A stretch of 64,000 bases of DNA from assembly GCF_009733535.1 (NCBI RefSeq), contig NZ_SMMI01000019.1, positions 1 through 64,000 on the forward strand, given 5' to 3'. Source of the DNA: Sphingobacterium endophyticum (GTDB lineage Bacteria > Bacteroidota > Bacteroidia > Sphingobacteriales > Sphingobacteriaceae). Below the pieces are notes generated by a model. That model had not been told where the DNA came from. It made no database searches and saw only the letters and a list, made by a program, of their open reading frames with translations. The translations under genes were made by a program, and so were the position numbers. Every line of letters begins with the position of its first letter. Position 1 is the first letter of the stretch. Shown here piece by piece: positions 28,832 to 37,729 of this stretch.

Positions 28832-29369
28832 GGTCTACCTCTCTTAATAATTTTTCCAACTTTGCCTCACAAGCCAAGAAATCCTTTGACAGCCATTGTT
28901 CTTTTTTCAGCGTAATCATATAGGCTATGATTCCACAAACTAATCCAATTATCGTTGCTGTAAAAGCCGAGGTCATGTGCTTGGCCATCGCGTTCATGTC
29001 CCCATTTGATAGGGTAGATAAAGCCTGGCCCATGGGAATCAAGGTTCCAACCAATCCCAACGATGGGCCAATTTTGATGATCGCTCGAATGCGGTCAAGT
29101 TTGCCATTTTCCTTTTTCTCCCAGCTTTGAATCAGTTCAGTGAGTTCAATGTCAGCTTGGTCTGAATTTATCAATGATGAATTGATAGACTTACTATGGT
29201 TGCGAAAAAAGGTGTTGACCTTAGATCTTTTCGATACCTGGAAGGATTCATAAATAAATTCCCCCAATGACCAAGCAATCCAGCAGACCATGAGGAGCAG
29301 ACCCAAATAAACCGGGACATAAAGCCAATTTGCGATCGCGAATAGTATTTTTTCAATTAATAGAGTCAT
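28815..29369 (-). CDS. MotA/TolQ/ExbB-family proton channel
   Basis: A 184-residue protein with three membrane spans: WLYVPVYLGLLLMVCWIAWSL, IKIGPSLGLVGTLIPMGQAL and AFTATIIGLVCGIIAYMITL. The segment GLVGTLIPMGQALSTLSNGD and the Thr-rich third helix are typical of ExbB/TolQ. It likely supplies proton-motive energy to the TonB-dependent receptor or to the CobN-like protein next door. It overlaps the DUF2149 gene and lies 13 bp after the receptor gene. Confidence 0.92.
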   Translation of the reverse strand: MTLLIEKILFAIANWLYVPVYLGLLLMVCWIAWSLGEFIYESFQVSKRSKVNTFFRNHSKSINSSLINSDQADIELTELIQSWEKKENGKLDRIRAIIKIGPSLGLVGTLIPMGQALSTLSNGDMNAMAKHMTSAFTATIIGLVCGIIAYMITLKKEQWLSKDFLACEAKLEKLLREVDHEVIK

Positions 29370-29382
29370 TTTAGATGTTTAT

Positions 29383-31719
29383 TTATTTAAGATTATAGTT
29401 GATGCCCAGCATTATAATTCTGCCTGGAGCATAATAATAACTGGTGGGGGAGGTGTAGCTCCCGAAATATTGTTTGTCAAAAAGATTATTGACCGTGAAA
29501 TTCACAGCATATGGACCAAAGCTTTTGGCGAGTTTAAAGTCAATCAAGGATACTGCAGGCATTTGTTTCTCATTGCTGTTCTCCAGGTCGCCAAAGAATT
29601 CTCCTGTAAACCTTCCCCATAAACTAGCATGAACTATTCTCGGGTTGTCATATATCAAGGCTGCAGAATATATATTTCTGGGATTGTCACCCATTTCATT
29701 TCCTTCATATTCAGGATTTGTTTCATACTTTAATATCTTGGATTGATTGAGGAAATAACTGACCTGTGTACTTATTCTAGAGTTAATTTGATATTTTGCA
29801 GATCCCTCGATTCCCCAGAGCTGTACTTTTCCAATATTCCTGTATTGCCTTACCGGCAGATTGCCCGGGTCAAAATAGGAGGGAACCTCAGATTTATCAA
29901 TCATCACAGCTGCTAAGAAATCACTGTATTGAGACATATAGGCCGTTGCCGAGATATCCAATCGTTTAAATAATTGCATATCTGCCCCCAGGTCCACAGA
30001 ATAGCGCATTTTTTCGGGTTTTAATTCAGGATTTCCAAAACGGAACGAAGATCCTATTGGTGTTGCATTAAACATATAGAATGAAGCTGGAGCCCTGAAT
30101 CCAGTGGCATAGACCGAACGTAAGCGCAGGAAATCCGTAACCTGATAGGTCAACCCAACCTTTGGCGTCAAAATATTGGATTCAGCATCATCATAGTTTA
30201 TTTCGGTTATTGATTTAGATAAGCTATCAAAGAAATATCCATTTCGGTTTGCCCAATGGTCAAATCGGAGACCTAGATTTGCGTGCAGGTTATCAAAGAA
30301 CCGAACGTCATCATTGACAAAGAAAGATATGAAATCCTGGCGTCCGGAGAAATTCTGCGTGCCATTTGCTTGATAGTTTTTCTTGGATATAACTTCAGTA
30401 AATCGAAGATCCGCTCCAATACTGATGTCATGGTTGGCAAAAGACCTGCTTAGTTTCGCAATCAGGCCATATGTATCCAAAGGAATGGATGAAATATATT
30501 TTAAATCATTGAATTCACTATCATTTGGGTTCCAGGCCAAAGAAGAGGTTGAACGGTTTTGTATATTGTAATAAGCAACAATATCATGGACAAATGGAGC
30601 CTTATTGTTGGTATATCTAATCTGATAATTTCCAGATGTTGAAGACTCATCAAAAATAGTTGAAGTACCGGAAATAGGTTCTTGTAAATTAAGGTCAGCA
30701 GTAGCTGTTAGCGTTCCGGCACTATTGAAATCATAGGAAACCTTTGTGTTCATATTAAAGAGACTGGATTTCGGTTTTTTATAATGGTCCATCCAAATGC
30801 TGTCTGCAATAAATTGATAACCACCTGTCGTTTTGTATTCAGCAATGGCCATAAATCCTAAATTATTATTGAACCTTTTTCCAATTTTAAGGCTGCCTTG
30901 AAAGGTTCCATAGGTGCTATATCGAAGGTCTGTTCCTAGAGTCCATTTATCGTTGGGCTTTTGGGTAACCAAATTGATGGTTCCACCCATTGAACTGGAA
31001 CCATAAATGGAAGAGCCTGGTCCTCTGACCACCTCAATTCGTTCTATTCCGTTTGTTGCCACGCTGTTCCATTCAGATACACCACCAGTGTAGGAATCAT
31101 TTATTGGCACACCGTCCTTTAAGATCAAGGTTCTATTGGCGGCTCCTGTTCCGCGAAGAATAACCCCTGTATGCGTACCTGTTGTACTCAGTCCCTTCCC
31201 TCGGTTGACCATTACCCCCGGAATATATGATAATGCTTCATCAATGGTCTGGATCTGTTGAAGTTCAGGAGCCCCTTTTTGCAATATCGACACGCTTGAA
31301 GAAATCTTTCTTATCTCTTTAGGGAGAGTAGATGCTGTCACCGTTATGGTGTTTAGGAAATTAGCCTTTCCTTGCATGGTCCAAACGTTGCTTTCCTTGA
31401 TTCGGTGGTTATTAAGGTTGATAACAAGAGGCATATATGCCTGGTGTTCACACCTAATTATTCGGTCCAAGGGATATATTACCGAAAATTTTCCTTTGGC
31501 ATCCGTTTTTTCTATGGCCATGTTTCCACCGGTAAAAATACCTGCTCCCTGGATGGGCCGGCCCAAGTAGTCCACTAGTTGTCCCGAAACTAATTTATTC
31601 TGCTGTTTACTGTTCTGTGCAAGAGCTCCAGAACTAAATAAAAACACTAAAATTAGAATTGTACCCATGTAGGTGAATGTGACATTAATGGGGTTAAATT
31701 TCTTTATTGAGGGTAACAT
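29383..31719 (-). CDS. TonB-dependent receptor of an Hmu-type locus
   Basis: A 778-residue outer-membrane receptor. It has a signal sequence, a carboxypeptidase-regulatory-like domain (GQLVDYLGRPIQGAGIF onward), a plug domain (SYIPGVMVNRGKGLS, GVILRGTGAANRTLILKDG, VVRGPGSSIYGSSSMGG) and a 22-strand-type barrel ending NNLFDKQYFGSYTSPTS and a final aromatic-rich strand with terminal hydrophobic residues. It is the first gene of an operon with ExbB-like, DUF2149 and CobN-like genes, an order like hmuR-containing loci of Bacteroidota. No HmuY haem lipoprotein is encoded here. The substrate is inferred as haem or a metal chelate. Confidence 0.92.
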   Translation of the reverse strand: MLPSIKKFNPINVTFTYMGTILILVFLFSSGALAQNSKQQNKLVSGQLVDYLGRPIQGAGIFTGGNMAIEKTDAKGKFSVIYPLDRIIRCEHQAYMPLVINLNNHRIKESNVWTMQGKANFLNTITVTASTLPKEIRKISSSVSILQKGAPELQQIQTIDEALSYIPGVMVNRGKGLSTTGTHTGVILRGTGAANRTLILKDGVPINDSYTGGVSEWNSVATNGIERIEVVRGPGSSIYGSSSMGGTINLVTQKPNDKWTLGTDLRYSTYGTFQGSLKIGKRFNNNLGFMAIAEYKTTGGYQFIADSIWMDHYKKPKSSLFNMNTKVSYDFNSAGTLTATADLNLQEPISGTSTIFDESSTSGNYQIRYTNNKAPFVHDIVAYYNIQNRSTSSLAWNPNDSEFNDLKYISSIPLDTYGLIAKLSRSFANHDISIGADLRFTEVISKKNYQANGTQNFSGRQDFISFFVNDDVRFFDNLHANLGLRFDHWANRNGYFFDSLSKSITEINYDDAESNILTPKVGLTYQVTDFLRLRSVYATGFRAPASFYMFNATPIGSSFRFGNPELKPEKMRYSVDLGADMQLFKRLDISATAYMSQYSDFLAAVMIDKSEVPSYFDPGNLPVRQYRNIGKVQLWGIEGSAKYQINSRISTQVSYFLNQSKILKYETNPEYEGNEMGDNPRNIYSAALIYDNPRIVHASLWGRFTGEFFGDLENSNEKQMPAVSLIDFKLAKSFGPYAVNFTVNNLFDKQYFGSYTSPTSYYYAPGRIIMLGINYNLK

Positions 31720-31753
31720 GGTCGATTATTAGTTGTTATATAGTTTAATTAAA

Positions 31754-31806
31754 TGCAATTATGTTGCAATAATAAAAATGAAATATTTTAAACGCAACAA
31801 TGTTGC
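31754..31806 (-). promoter_or_regulatory. Promoter with two TGTTGCA-type palindromes
   Basis: GCAACA-A-TGTTGC lies at 31794-31806 and TGCAA-TTATG-TTGCA at 31754-31768. Read on the minus strand, a TTG in the first site and TATTATTG (31767-31774, one mismatch to TAnnTTTG) are spaced 20 bp, as -33 and -7 elements. The palindromes would then overlap both elements, which suits a repressor such as a Fur-family metal sensor. The regulator is inference. Confidence 0.55.
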
Positions 31807-32018
31807 ATAAAAACATTTTAACAAAGCATTTTTAGTGGTTTTATACTCTTTGGAATATAAAATTCATGGGAAATGAGATTTAGGAGGAAGATGGGGAAAT
31901 CAATTTCAGATTGGATTGCAAAGGCAGCCTATTCCAACGAAAAATAGGTGTTTTAGGAAGATTTTTCTTTGAACTTGCTCCAGTACAGTCCACGTTACCT
32001 AGGTTTCGGGACCACCTC

Positions 32019-32345
32019 CTATATGGATACAAAATGTGAGAAAGAGATTGGATGTAGATTGATAGGTCTCAAGCTATTAAACTGCTCTTTCAGGAGGTAC
32101 TCAACTATTGTTCCATCTACTTTGTTCCAACTATAAATGAAACCCTGGCTTTCATAAAATGGGATATTGAGCCCTAACTTAACCTCCATTCTGGAGAACG
32201 AAGGAATTCCTGAAGTTCTGATCGAGATTTTCGTGTGTGGATATTGGTGATTGGCCCTATCTTTTATGTTGGTTTTCAGGCTTTTGAATATCGACGGGAT
32301 CCAGAAGAATAAGGCTAAAAAAATCAAAGGGTATCGAGCTTTCAT
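32019..32345 (-). CDS. Possible small exported protein
   Basis: A 108-residue frame with a signal-like start (MKARYPLIFLALFFWIPSIF) and a tail without known motifs (MEVKLGLNIPFYESQGF, NKVDGTIVEYLLKEQ). It sits upstream of the receptor operon in the position where a HmuY-like lipoprotein might be expected, but it lacks a lipobox and any HmuY likeness. It may be a chance frame or a truncated gene. Confidence 0.3.
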   Translation of the reverse strand: MKARYPLIFLALFFWIPSIFKSLKTNIKDRANHQYPHTKISIRTSGIPSFSRMEVKLGLNIPFYESQGFIYSWNKVDGTIVEYLLKEQFNSLRPINLHPISFSHFVSI

Positions 32346-32793
32346 GAAATGTATTATTTAATAAGACTTTGTTATTCGTCCCGAATTTTATCAATATAAC
32401 CGGCACTGAACCGAATTTGATTTCTGAAGAAATTTTTGTAGGTGAAAATTCAATGCTATAAGGGATTTGCTAGTTAAGTATTTATTTGAGTATAGGTATT
32501 ATGTGACCTTATTACCTGATGTTAGGCACCTTCTAACGATACAGGGAATCCCGTATTCTTTTCTACTTGATAATTTTTAGGTGTAGGCATGGAACTTTGT
32601 GGGTGCCCAATGGAATGGCAATTACAGGTTAACTTTAATTGGCACGTGTCCGACGGAGCTAATAAAATGGCTATAATTTGTTCAAAGGCCTAAGTGGCTA
32701 AGGATTGAGACCATCTCCAAATGGAAAATGTGTGTTTTTATGAGTACCTTCGCAAAAATAAACGGGCTCCACACTACTTTAATATCCTTTGAA
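32346..32793. other. Intergenic region, nothing firm
   Basis: AT-rich with no gene, repeat or clear promoter recognised. Confidence 0.4.
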
Positions 32794-34929
32794 ATGAATC
32801 CCAAACTATTACGCACGATCCTCCTAATTACCTTAGGAACCGTATCCATTTATTTGATCTGCATAACGGCGTTTGGCATCCGAGAACATAATAGATCCGA
32901 GAAAATCCTCAAAGAAGCCTATGGTCTTGCGGAACAGCGTTCCGATGGTCTTTTCCACCTTTTTGCTGCTGTTTCACAAGCGGACAATCTATTCAGGCTC
33001 TATGCCCTGGACATGAAAAGGGAATCATATCGCCATTATGCAGAAAAAGTGACCAGAATAGGTAGTCTCCTGGACTCCTTGATGGAAACGACCCCATTTT
33101 CTGATAATTTAAGGCAAAATGCCATTGAGTTTCAATGGCAACGGGAAAGTGCACAGAGATATGCTGTACTTAAGGCCGATCTGGATAAGCTCATTCTCGC
33201 ACTCGGAGATTCTGTGGAACTACCTGATGGAAAGCTCTCTCAGGAGCCGCCGGTTGTTCCGATCGGAGCTGATTCCCTTGTCGCCATGCTATTACTGGAC
33301 ACCACTTTTACCATTAGCGCCGATACATTGATTAATAGGAAGGAAAATCTTCTGAAAAGGATTTTCAGAGCAAAGGACGATACTATCATTACCAAAGACA
33401 ACGCAATCAGGATAATTGACGATCGGGTACTGGCAGTCAGGAAAGTGGCGGAAAGGGTACTGGACAGAAATTCACAAGTTTTCAAGAGTGGCTTTACGGA
33501 CCTTTCAAAGAGATATAGAATTTTGCGGTTGAAGGAACGGGAGATTATAGGTTCAAACTATCATTTGTTAGCCAGCATTAGGTCTACGATGGAGGAGATA
33601 AGGGAATATGAAAAAGCAGGGGTCATCCAGATCAGCAAGTCAGGGCTCTCTCTGCACGAGAAAGCCGGGGGGATGCTGAAGAAGAATCTTAAATTAGGAT
33701 CGGCAGCAATGGTACTTGCCCTTTGCTTTCTTCAACTGTATCGGATCAGAGCGAACCAATATGAAAAGCAATTAAGGATTGAAAGAGAGCATTCCGAAAG
33801 TATGGCCCTTCAAAAAACTGAGATATTGACAGTGGTTGCCCATGATGTTAGGGCCCCGGTTAGTTCACTCATTTCGTTGATTAATATCCTCCTTGACGAA
33901 AAGGTTATCGGTCCTGGAAAATTAACTCTTTTAAAGGAAATCCGAAGTGATGTTGAACTGGTGGGCAGAACAATGGAGGACATCCTTACGCTGGAAAAAA
34001 TGGATGCCGGAAAATTTTTTCTATTCAACGACTACTTTTCACCTAAGCTGCTTTTGGAACAAGTTGCCGAGATGCACGCCCATTCTGCGAGAAATAAGGG
34101 ATTATCCTTGGAAATGTCCTTAGATATTCCAGCTGGAATGGATGTTCTGGGGAGTGCCCCCTTAACTAGACAGGTTGTTTCTAACCTGGTTGGGAATGCG
34201 ATACGATATACAAAAGCCGGAAAGGTTGAATTGTGTGCCCATTATCATTCTAAAGAGGATAGGAAATGGCTCGAAATTTTGGTGAGGGACACGGGAAAAG
34301 GAATAGATCCCGAACACCAAAAAGATATTTTTAGAAGATATTTTATGGCCTCAGGTTCAGCCGGCAATGGGGGCTTTGGCTTAGGTCTCTATATATGTAA
34401 TACCATGGCAGAGATCATGGGTGGTAAAATAACCCTCTTAAGTGCGCTTGGGAAAGGATCCGAATTTAGATTCAGTGTTCCCCTGCAGAAGGTTCGTAGC
34501 AGAAATTTACCAATTGAATCCTATACAAAAAATGATTTGCCAGATGATCTTCATCTGGTGGTTATTGATGACAATTTAATCACTTTATCGTACATAAGGA
34601 CTTTTTTCTCCGATCGAACTAAAATTTTTACGTTTTCAGATCCTTGCCAAGCCCTAGACCACATTCAGTCAAATATCCCGGATTGTGTGATAACCGACAT
34701 TTCAATGCCTCAGATGGACGGATGGTCAGTCCTACGCGAGATAAGGGAGAATGAAAATACAAGTTGCGTACCTGTAATAAAATTTACGAGTTCGACCTCC
34801 CAAAGTCTTGATTTCGATGATATAGAAAAAAAAACGTATAAATTTGATGGAAGTTTAGAAAAACCGATCGATCAGCAGAGGTTGTTTACCCTTCTGATCG
34901 CTATGCAAGATAGAAAGAAGGGAGAATAG
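32794..34929 (+). CDS. Hybrid sensor histidine kinase / response regulator
   Basis: A membrane-bound hybrid kinase of about 711 residues. Two membrane spans (TILLITLGTVSIYLICITAF and near LGSAAMVLALCFLQLY) enclose a periplasmic sensor region of about 270 residues, partly coiled coil, of unknown ligand. Then HisKA with the H-box VVAHDVRAPVSSL, HATPase with NLVGNAIRYT (N-box), VRDTGKGIDPEHQKDIF and GGFGLGLYICN, and a C-terminal receiver with phosphoacceptor D in VITDISMPQMDGWS and the Lys in SLEKPI. I take ATG 32794 (MNPKLLRT), which gives a normal membrane-anchor N-terminus, over an upstream start at 32728. No adjacent output gene is seen. Confidence 0.9.
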   Translation: MNPKLLRTILLITLGTVSIYLICITAFGIREHNRSEKILKEAYGLAEQRSDGLFHLFAAVSQADNLFRLYALDMKRESYRHYAEKVTRIGSLLDSLMETTPFSDNLRQNAIEFQWQRESAQRYAVLKADLDKLILALGDSVELPDGKLSQEPPVVPIGADSLVAMLLLDTTFTISADTLINRKENLLKRIFRAKDDTIITKDNAIRIIDDRVLAVRKVAERVLDRNSQVFKSGFTDLSKRYRILRLKEREIIGSNYHLLASIRSTMEEIREYEKAGVIQISKSGLSLHEKAGGMLKKNLKLGSAAMVLALCFLQLYRIRANQYEKQLRIEREHSESMALQKTEILTVVAHDVRAPVSSLISLINILLDEKVIGPGKLTLLKEIRSDVELVGRTMEDILTLEKMDAGKFFLFNDYFSPKLLLEQVAEMHAHSARNKGLSLEMSLDIPAGMDVLGSAPLTRQVVSNLVGNAIRYTKAGKVELCAHYHSKEDRKWLEILVRDTGKGIDPEHQKDIFRRYFMASGSAGNGGFGLGLYICNTMAEIMGGKITLLSALGKGSEFRFSVPLQKVRSRNLPIESYTKNDLPDDLHLVVIDDNLITLSYIRTFFSDRTKIFTFSDPCQALDHIQSNIPDCVITDISMPQMDGWSVLREIRENENTSCVPVIKFTSSTSQSLDFDDIEKKTYKFDGSLEKPIDQQRLFTLLIAMQDRKKGE

Positions 34930-35109
34930 GCTTGAAACCACCTTCTCGCCAATATTCTCAATTCATAATCTGTTTCTATTATTGCCTCCCGAATATTTGT
35001 GGTACAGAAAGGATTAAATTACGCCTGTTCAGATATTGCAACTTAGACGCATCAAGCTGAACTATTCAAACAATTTTCAAATTGAACGGCATTTCCCAAC
35101 CTGATCAAT

Positions 35110-35484
35110 ATGATCTGGGGTTGGCAAGATGCTGCCAATTGCTTCAAGTTATGTCGCTGGTTTCTAGGAAAAATACATAATCCCCGAACCTGCTTTAAAA
35201 GGCTGGGGTTTAGATCGGGATTACAACATGCTTCTACCCGTAGCATAGAGGATTTTTCCAGACTAGATGTTCAAGGAAATGAACAATGGGATAAATGAAC
35301 TGGTTATACAACCATTAATGCAGCTCTTTATTACCACCTCAAAGGAGTAAGGCTTTCTTTGAATGCCAATAATATACTTGATAGGTATTATTATCTGGGA
35401 GGTTTTGACTATACCCGAGGGTTTGTCGGAGCTCCTAGAAATTTTATGTTTTCGATAGCATATAATTTTGATAAACCTAATTAG
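35110..35484 (+). pseudogene. C-terminal remnant of a TonB siderophore receptor
   Basis: The end of a siderophore-receptor barrel is recognisable: LGFRSGLQHASTRS, then GYTTINAALYYHLKGVRLSL, NANNILDRYYYLGGFDYTRG and a final GAPRNFMFSIAYNF. An in-frame TGA at 35296-35298 interrupts it. The motif YYLGGFDYTRGFVGAPRNFM is typical of FhuA/FecA-type receptors. The rest of the gene is missing upstream. Confidence 0.75.
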
Positions 35485-35900
35485 CAGTAGACCTTCAGGA
35501 CATTCAGCCCAATTTGACTTATTAATTTTGGATAGAATCCAAGAATGCCGTTTTGAAAATGGGTGAGAAAGTAATCAGGATGCAAAATGGCAAGCAGACC
35601 CCATGGAGCTCAATGAAATAGGAAAGGTTCTGAGTTACATCCTTCGAAAAACTATATAAAAAAATTAAAGCAGTATCCATGGAATGGATAGAAGGCCAAA
35701 TCAGGACACTCCCCAGCGGTTGGCAGACCTCGTACATGTTTTTATGAAATCGGCATCTGAAAAGAGACTCTTATTTCCCCAAAGGTCCAATTAGATTCTT
35801 GGGCAGGGGTAGATATAGCCTTCCAAGGTGTCGATGGATCTACATCGGGTCACATTTTCCTAAAATTTGAAATCACCCCATCCACAATGGTCCACTGCTA
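35485..35900. other. Intergenic region, nothing firm
   Basis: No gene or site recognised between the receptor remnant and the NTF2-like gene. Confidence 0.4.
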
Positions 35901-36308
35901 TTAACTTTCCAGTTGTGAATTGAAAAAATGGTCAATTTCATACTGATCCTGGGGAAAGCTGAAAATTTCCCGGATCTTTCCGTCCTGGATCTTCCATAAT
36001 ATGCACAACATGGTATTGATGGTTGGATTTTTACCCTGGTTGTTCCAGACCCTGTGACAGTCTATTATATGGTCATCTGAAAAGCCTAAGACAATTCCTT
36101 CAGACATGAAATTGAATTCAGCCAACTGATCCATATATTCGATTATTTCCTCCATGCCAGATTTCGTACCGCTCAGGGGATGTCTTCCGGGGACGTTCCA
36201 TTTTACTTGAGAATGAAGCACCTCTCTGATGACACTTATTGACCTTAAAGAGTAGGCCTCAAAAAATCGGTTAATAAGGACAAGGTTCGGGTGGTTGAAT
36301 TCTTTCAT
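35901..36308 (-). CDS. SnoaL/NTF2-like protein
   Basis: A protein of about 135 residues. I chose ATG 36308 (MKEFNHPNLVLINRFFEAYS) because the extra 25 upstream residues do not look like part of the fold. The pattern LINRFFEAYSLRSISVIREVLHSQVKWNVPGRHPLSG, GMEEIIEYMDQL and ILWKIQDGKIREIFSF is the SnoaL-like, ester-cyclase-related NTF2 fold. It may be a small-molecule enzyme or stress protein; substrate unknown. Monocistronic. Confidence 0.82.
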   Translation of the reverse strand: MKEFNHPNLVLINRFFEAYSLRSISVIREVLHSQVKWNVPGRHPLSGTKSGMEEIIEYMDQLAEFNFMSEGIVLGFSDDHIIDCHRVWNNQGKNPTINTMLCILWKIQDGKIREIFSFPQDQYEIDHFFNSQLES

Positions 36309-36383
36309 GATAATTGTCTTTAGATATTTAGGGAGGTGATTCCTGATGTTTTGAAACCGTACCCAGATCTCGAAATTAAGCAA

Positions 36384-36909
36384 ACTCTGTAAAAAAAATG
36401 TTGCAGTCAGGAACTTTTTCTTGTTTTAATAGCATTTTCTGTTTTAAAGAATTGGCGAACTATATAAGAGGTCATCCATAAAACTAAACTAATACAGGTA
36501 CTTAGGAAAGAAGGCAGGAAGGGGCATTCCGTGGAAAGGTAATTGAATCTAATCTTCAGTCTGAACCTTCATCAATTGAATTTTTCTCCATTTTGTGAAG
36601 GCCTCACCCCAGAAATATCTTTTGATTGGGTGGACTTATCTCCCGAAAGATAATTTTCACTTTTGCACTCACCATAAGATCTCCATGCCAGGTCTAAATA
36701 CAATTATGGAAGACCAATAATTTTAAAGGAACCGTTTAAAAAATTAACCTGATTTTTTGGAATGATAACAACAGTATATGAGATCTAAGATTAAATACTT
36801 TTCAAAAAATTATAGCGATAAACCAGAGGTGTCTCGACAGTTTTTTTCGTAGATATAAATTATTTGATGAGTTACAGAAATAAACAACGTTATTAATAAA
36901 TATAGGAAG
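36384..36909. other. Intergenic region, nothing firm
   Basis: No intact gene is seen; a hairpin (36910-36926) follows at the stop of the next gene. Confidence 0.4.
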
Positions 36910-36926
36910 CCTAAGGGTAGGTTAGG
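36910..36926. terminator. Weak hairpin at the stop of the small membrane gene
   Basis: Arms CCTAA and TTAGG around loop GGGTAGG; the loop and stem resemble the stronger hairpin at 9336-9364. It contains the stop codon of the minus-strand gene. Confidence 0.4.
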
Positions 36927-37152
36927 GTTGTGCTTTTTCAATTTTCTTGAAATAGGCCAACAACAAAGGAAATAACATCAAGTAGAAAAGGAATTTTGTT
37001 GGCCAAAGATGATAATTAAGACCATGTGCTATGATCATTCCCAACAGAATCATAAATCCAAGAATAATAAATGATCTTATGTAATTTCTTACCAATGATT
37101 TCATTTCTTCCTTGGTGAAGCTAAAGTATTTAGAACAATCTTGTTTTCCCAC
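36922..37152 (-). CDS. Small two-span membrane protein
   Basis: A 76-residue protein with two membrane segments, FIILGFMILLGMIIAHGL and FLFYLMLFPLLLAYF, joined by a short loop NYHLWPTK. The N-terminal part FTKEEMKSLVRNYIRS may be cytoplasmic. An inner Met (MKSLVRN) is another possible start. Family not recognised. Confidence 0.65.
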   Translation of the reverse strand: MGKQDCSKYFSFTKEEMKSLVRNYIRSFIILGFMILLGMIIAHGLNYHLWPTKFLFYLMLFPLLLAYFKKIEKAQP

Positions 37153-37670
37153 AATCTAATATACAACTTAAAATTATAAATTTCCATTTCCCTATCACTA
37201 GCTAGCTGGAGGTATGGAAAATACCTTGAAATGGGCGATCCCTGATTAATGCCTCAACCAATCATTAAAAGTTTTGCAGCACCATCTATAATAAAAACAT
37301 AAATAGGGATGTATCCCTTTAAGTCATATTTATATATCGATACAGGTATGGAAAGAAATTAGAAATTAACCCTTTTAACCTATTTTTCTCTGAGGAGGGA
37401 TCAACAACACCTATTTCATTCAGTCATGTCTAGAACCCATTAGTTTTTCTCGTGTAAAGTGTCGACTGAACGCAAGTAGGAGTTCCAAGGGGAATTGATG
37501 GAAATCGTATTCGTAAAAGTTGAAATGGAAATAAATTTAGGAATGTTCTATTGATGCCTTAGTAGGCCAGGGAGACCTTAAGATTTTCAGATATAAGATA
37601 ATCGTACGTCTAATTGTGAATTATGGAAAGGAATCGGGAAATCTGGACAAGACATCGGGAAATGACGACA
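37153..37670. other. Intergenic region, nothing firm
   Basis: No gene is seen. The right end carries the promoter of the spondin lipoprotein gene. Confidence 0.4.
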
Positions 37671-37701
37671 TTGCCCGTTAATTTAACTGAGGCTAACTTT
37701 G
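37671..37701 (+). promoter_or_regulatory. Bacteroidota-type promoter
   Basis: TTG at 37671-37673 and TAACTTTG at 37694-37701, an exact TAnnTTTG box, with 20 bp between. The ATG of the spondin gene follows 28 bp downstream. Confidence 0.65.
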
Positions 37702-37729
37702 ATGTTATATATATTTTAACACAACAATT

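Noticed and set aside
29383-31719. BtuB-type cobalamin receptor
   Set aside because: Neighbouring CobN-like, ExbB-like and DUF2149 genes fit the Hmu-type locus better; no corrinoid genes or cobalamin riboswitch were seen upstream.
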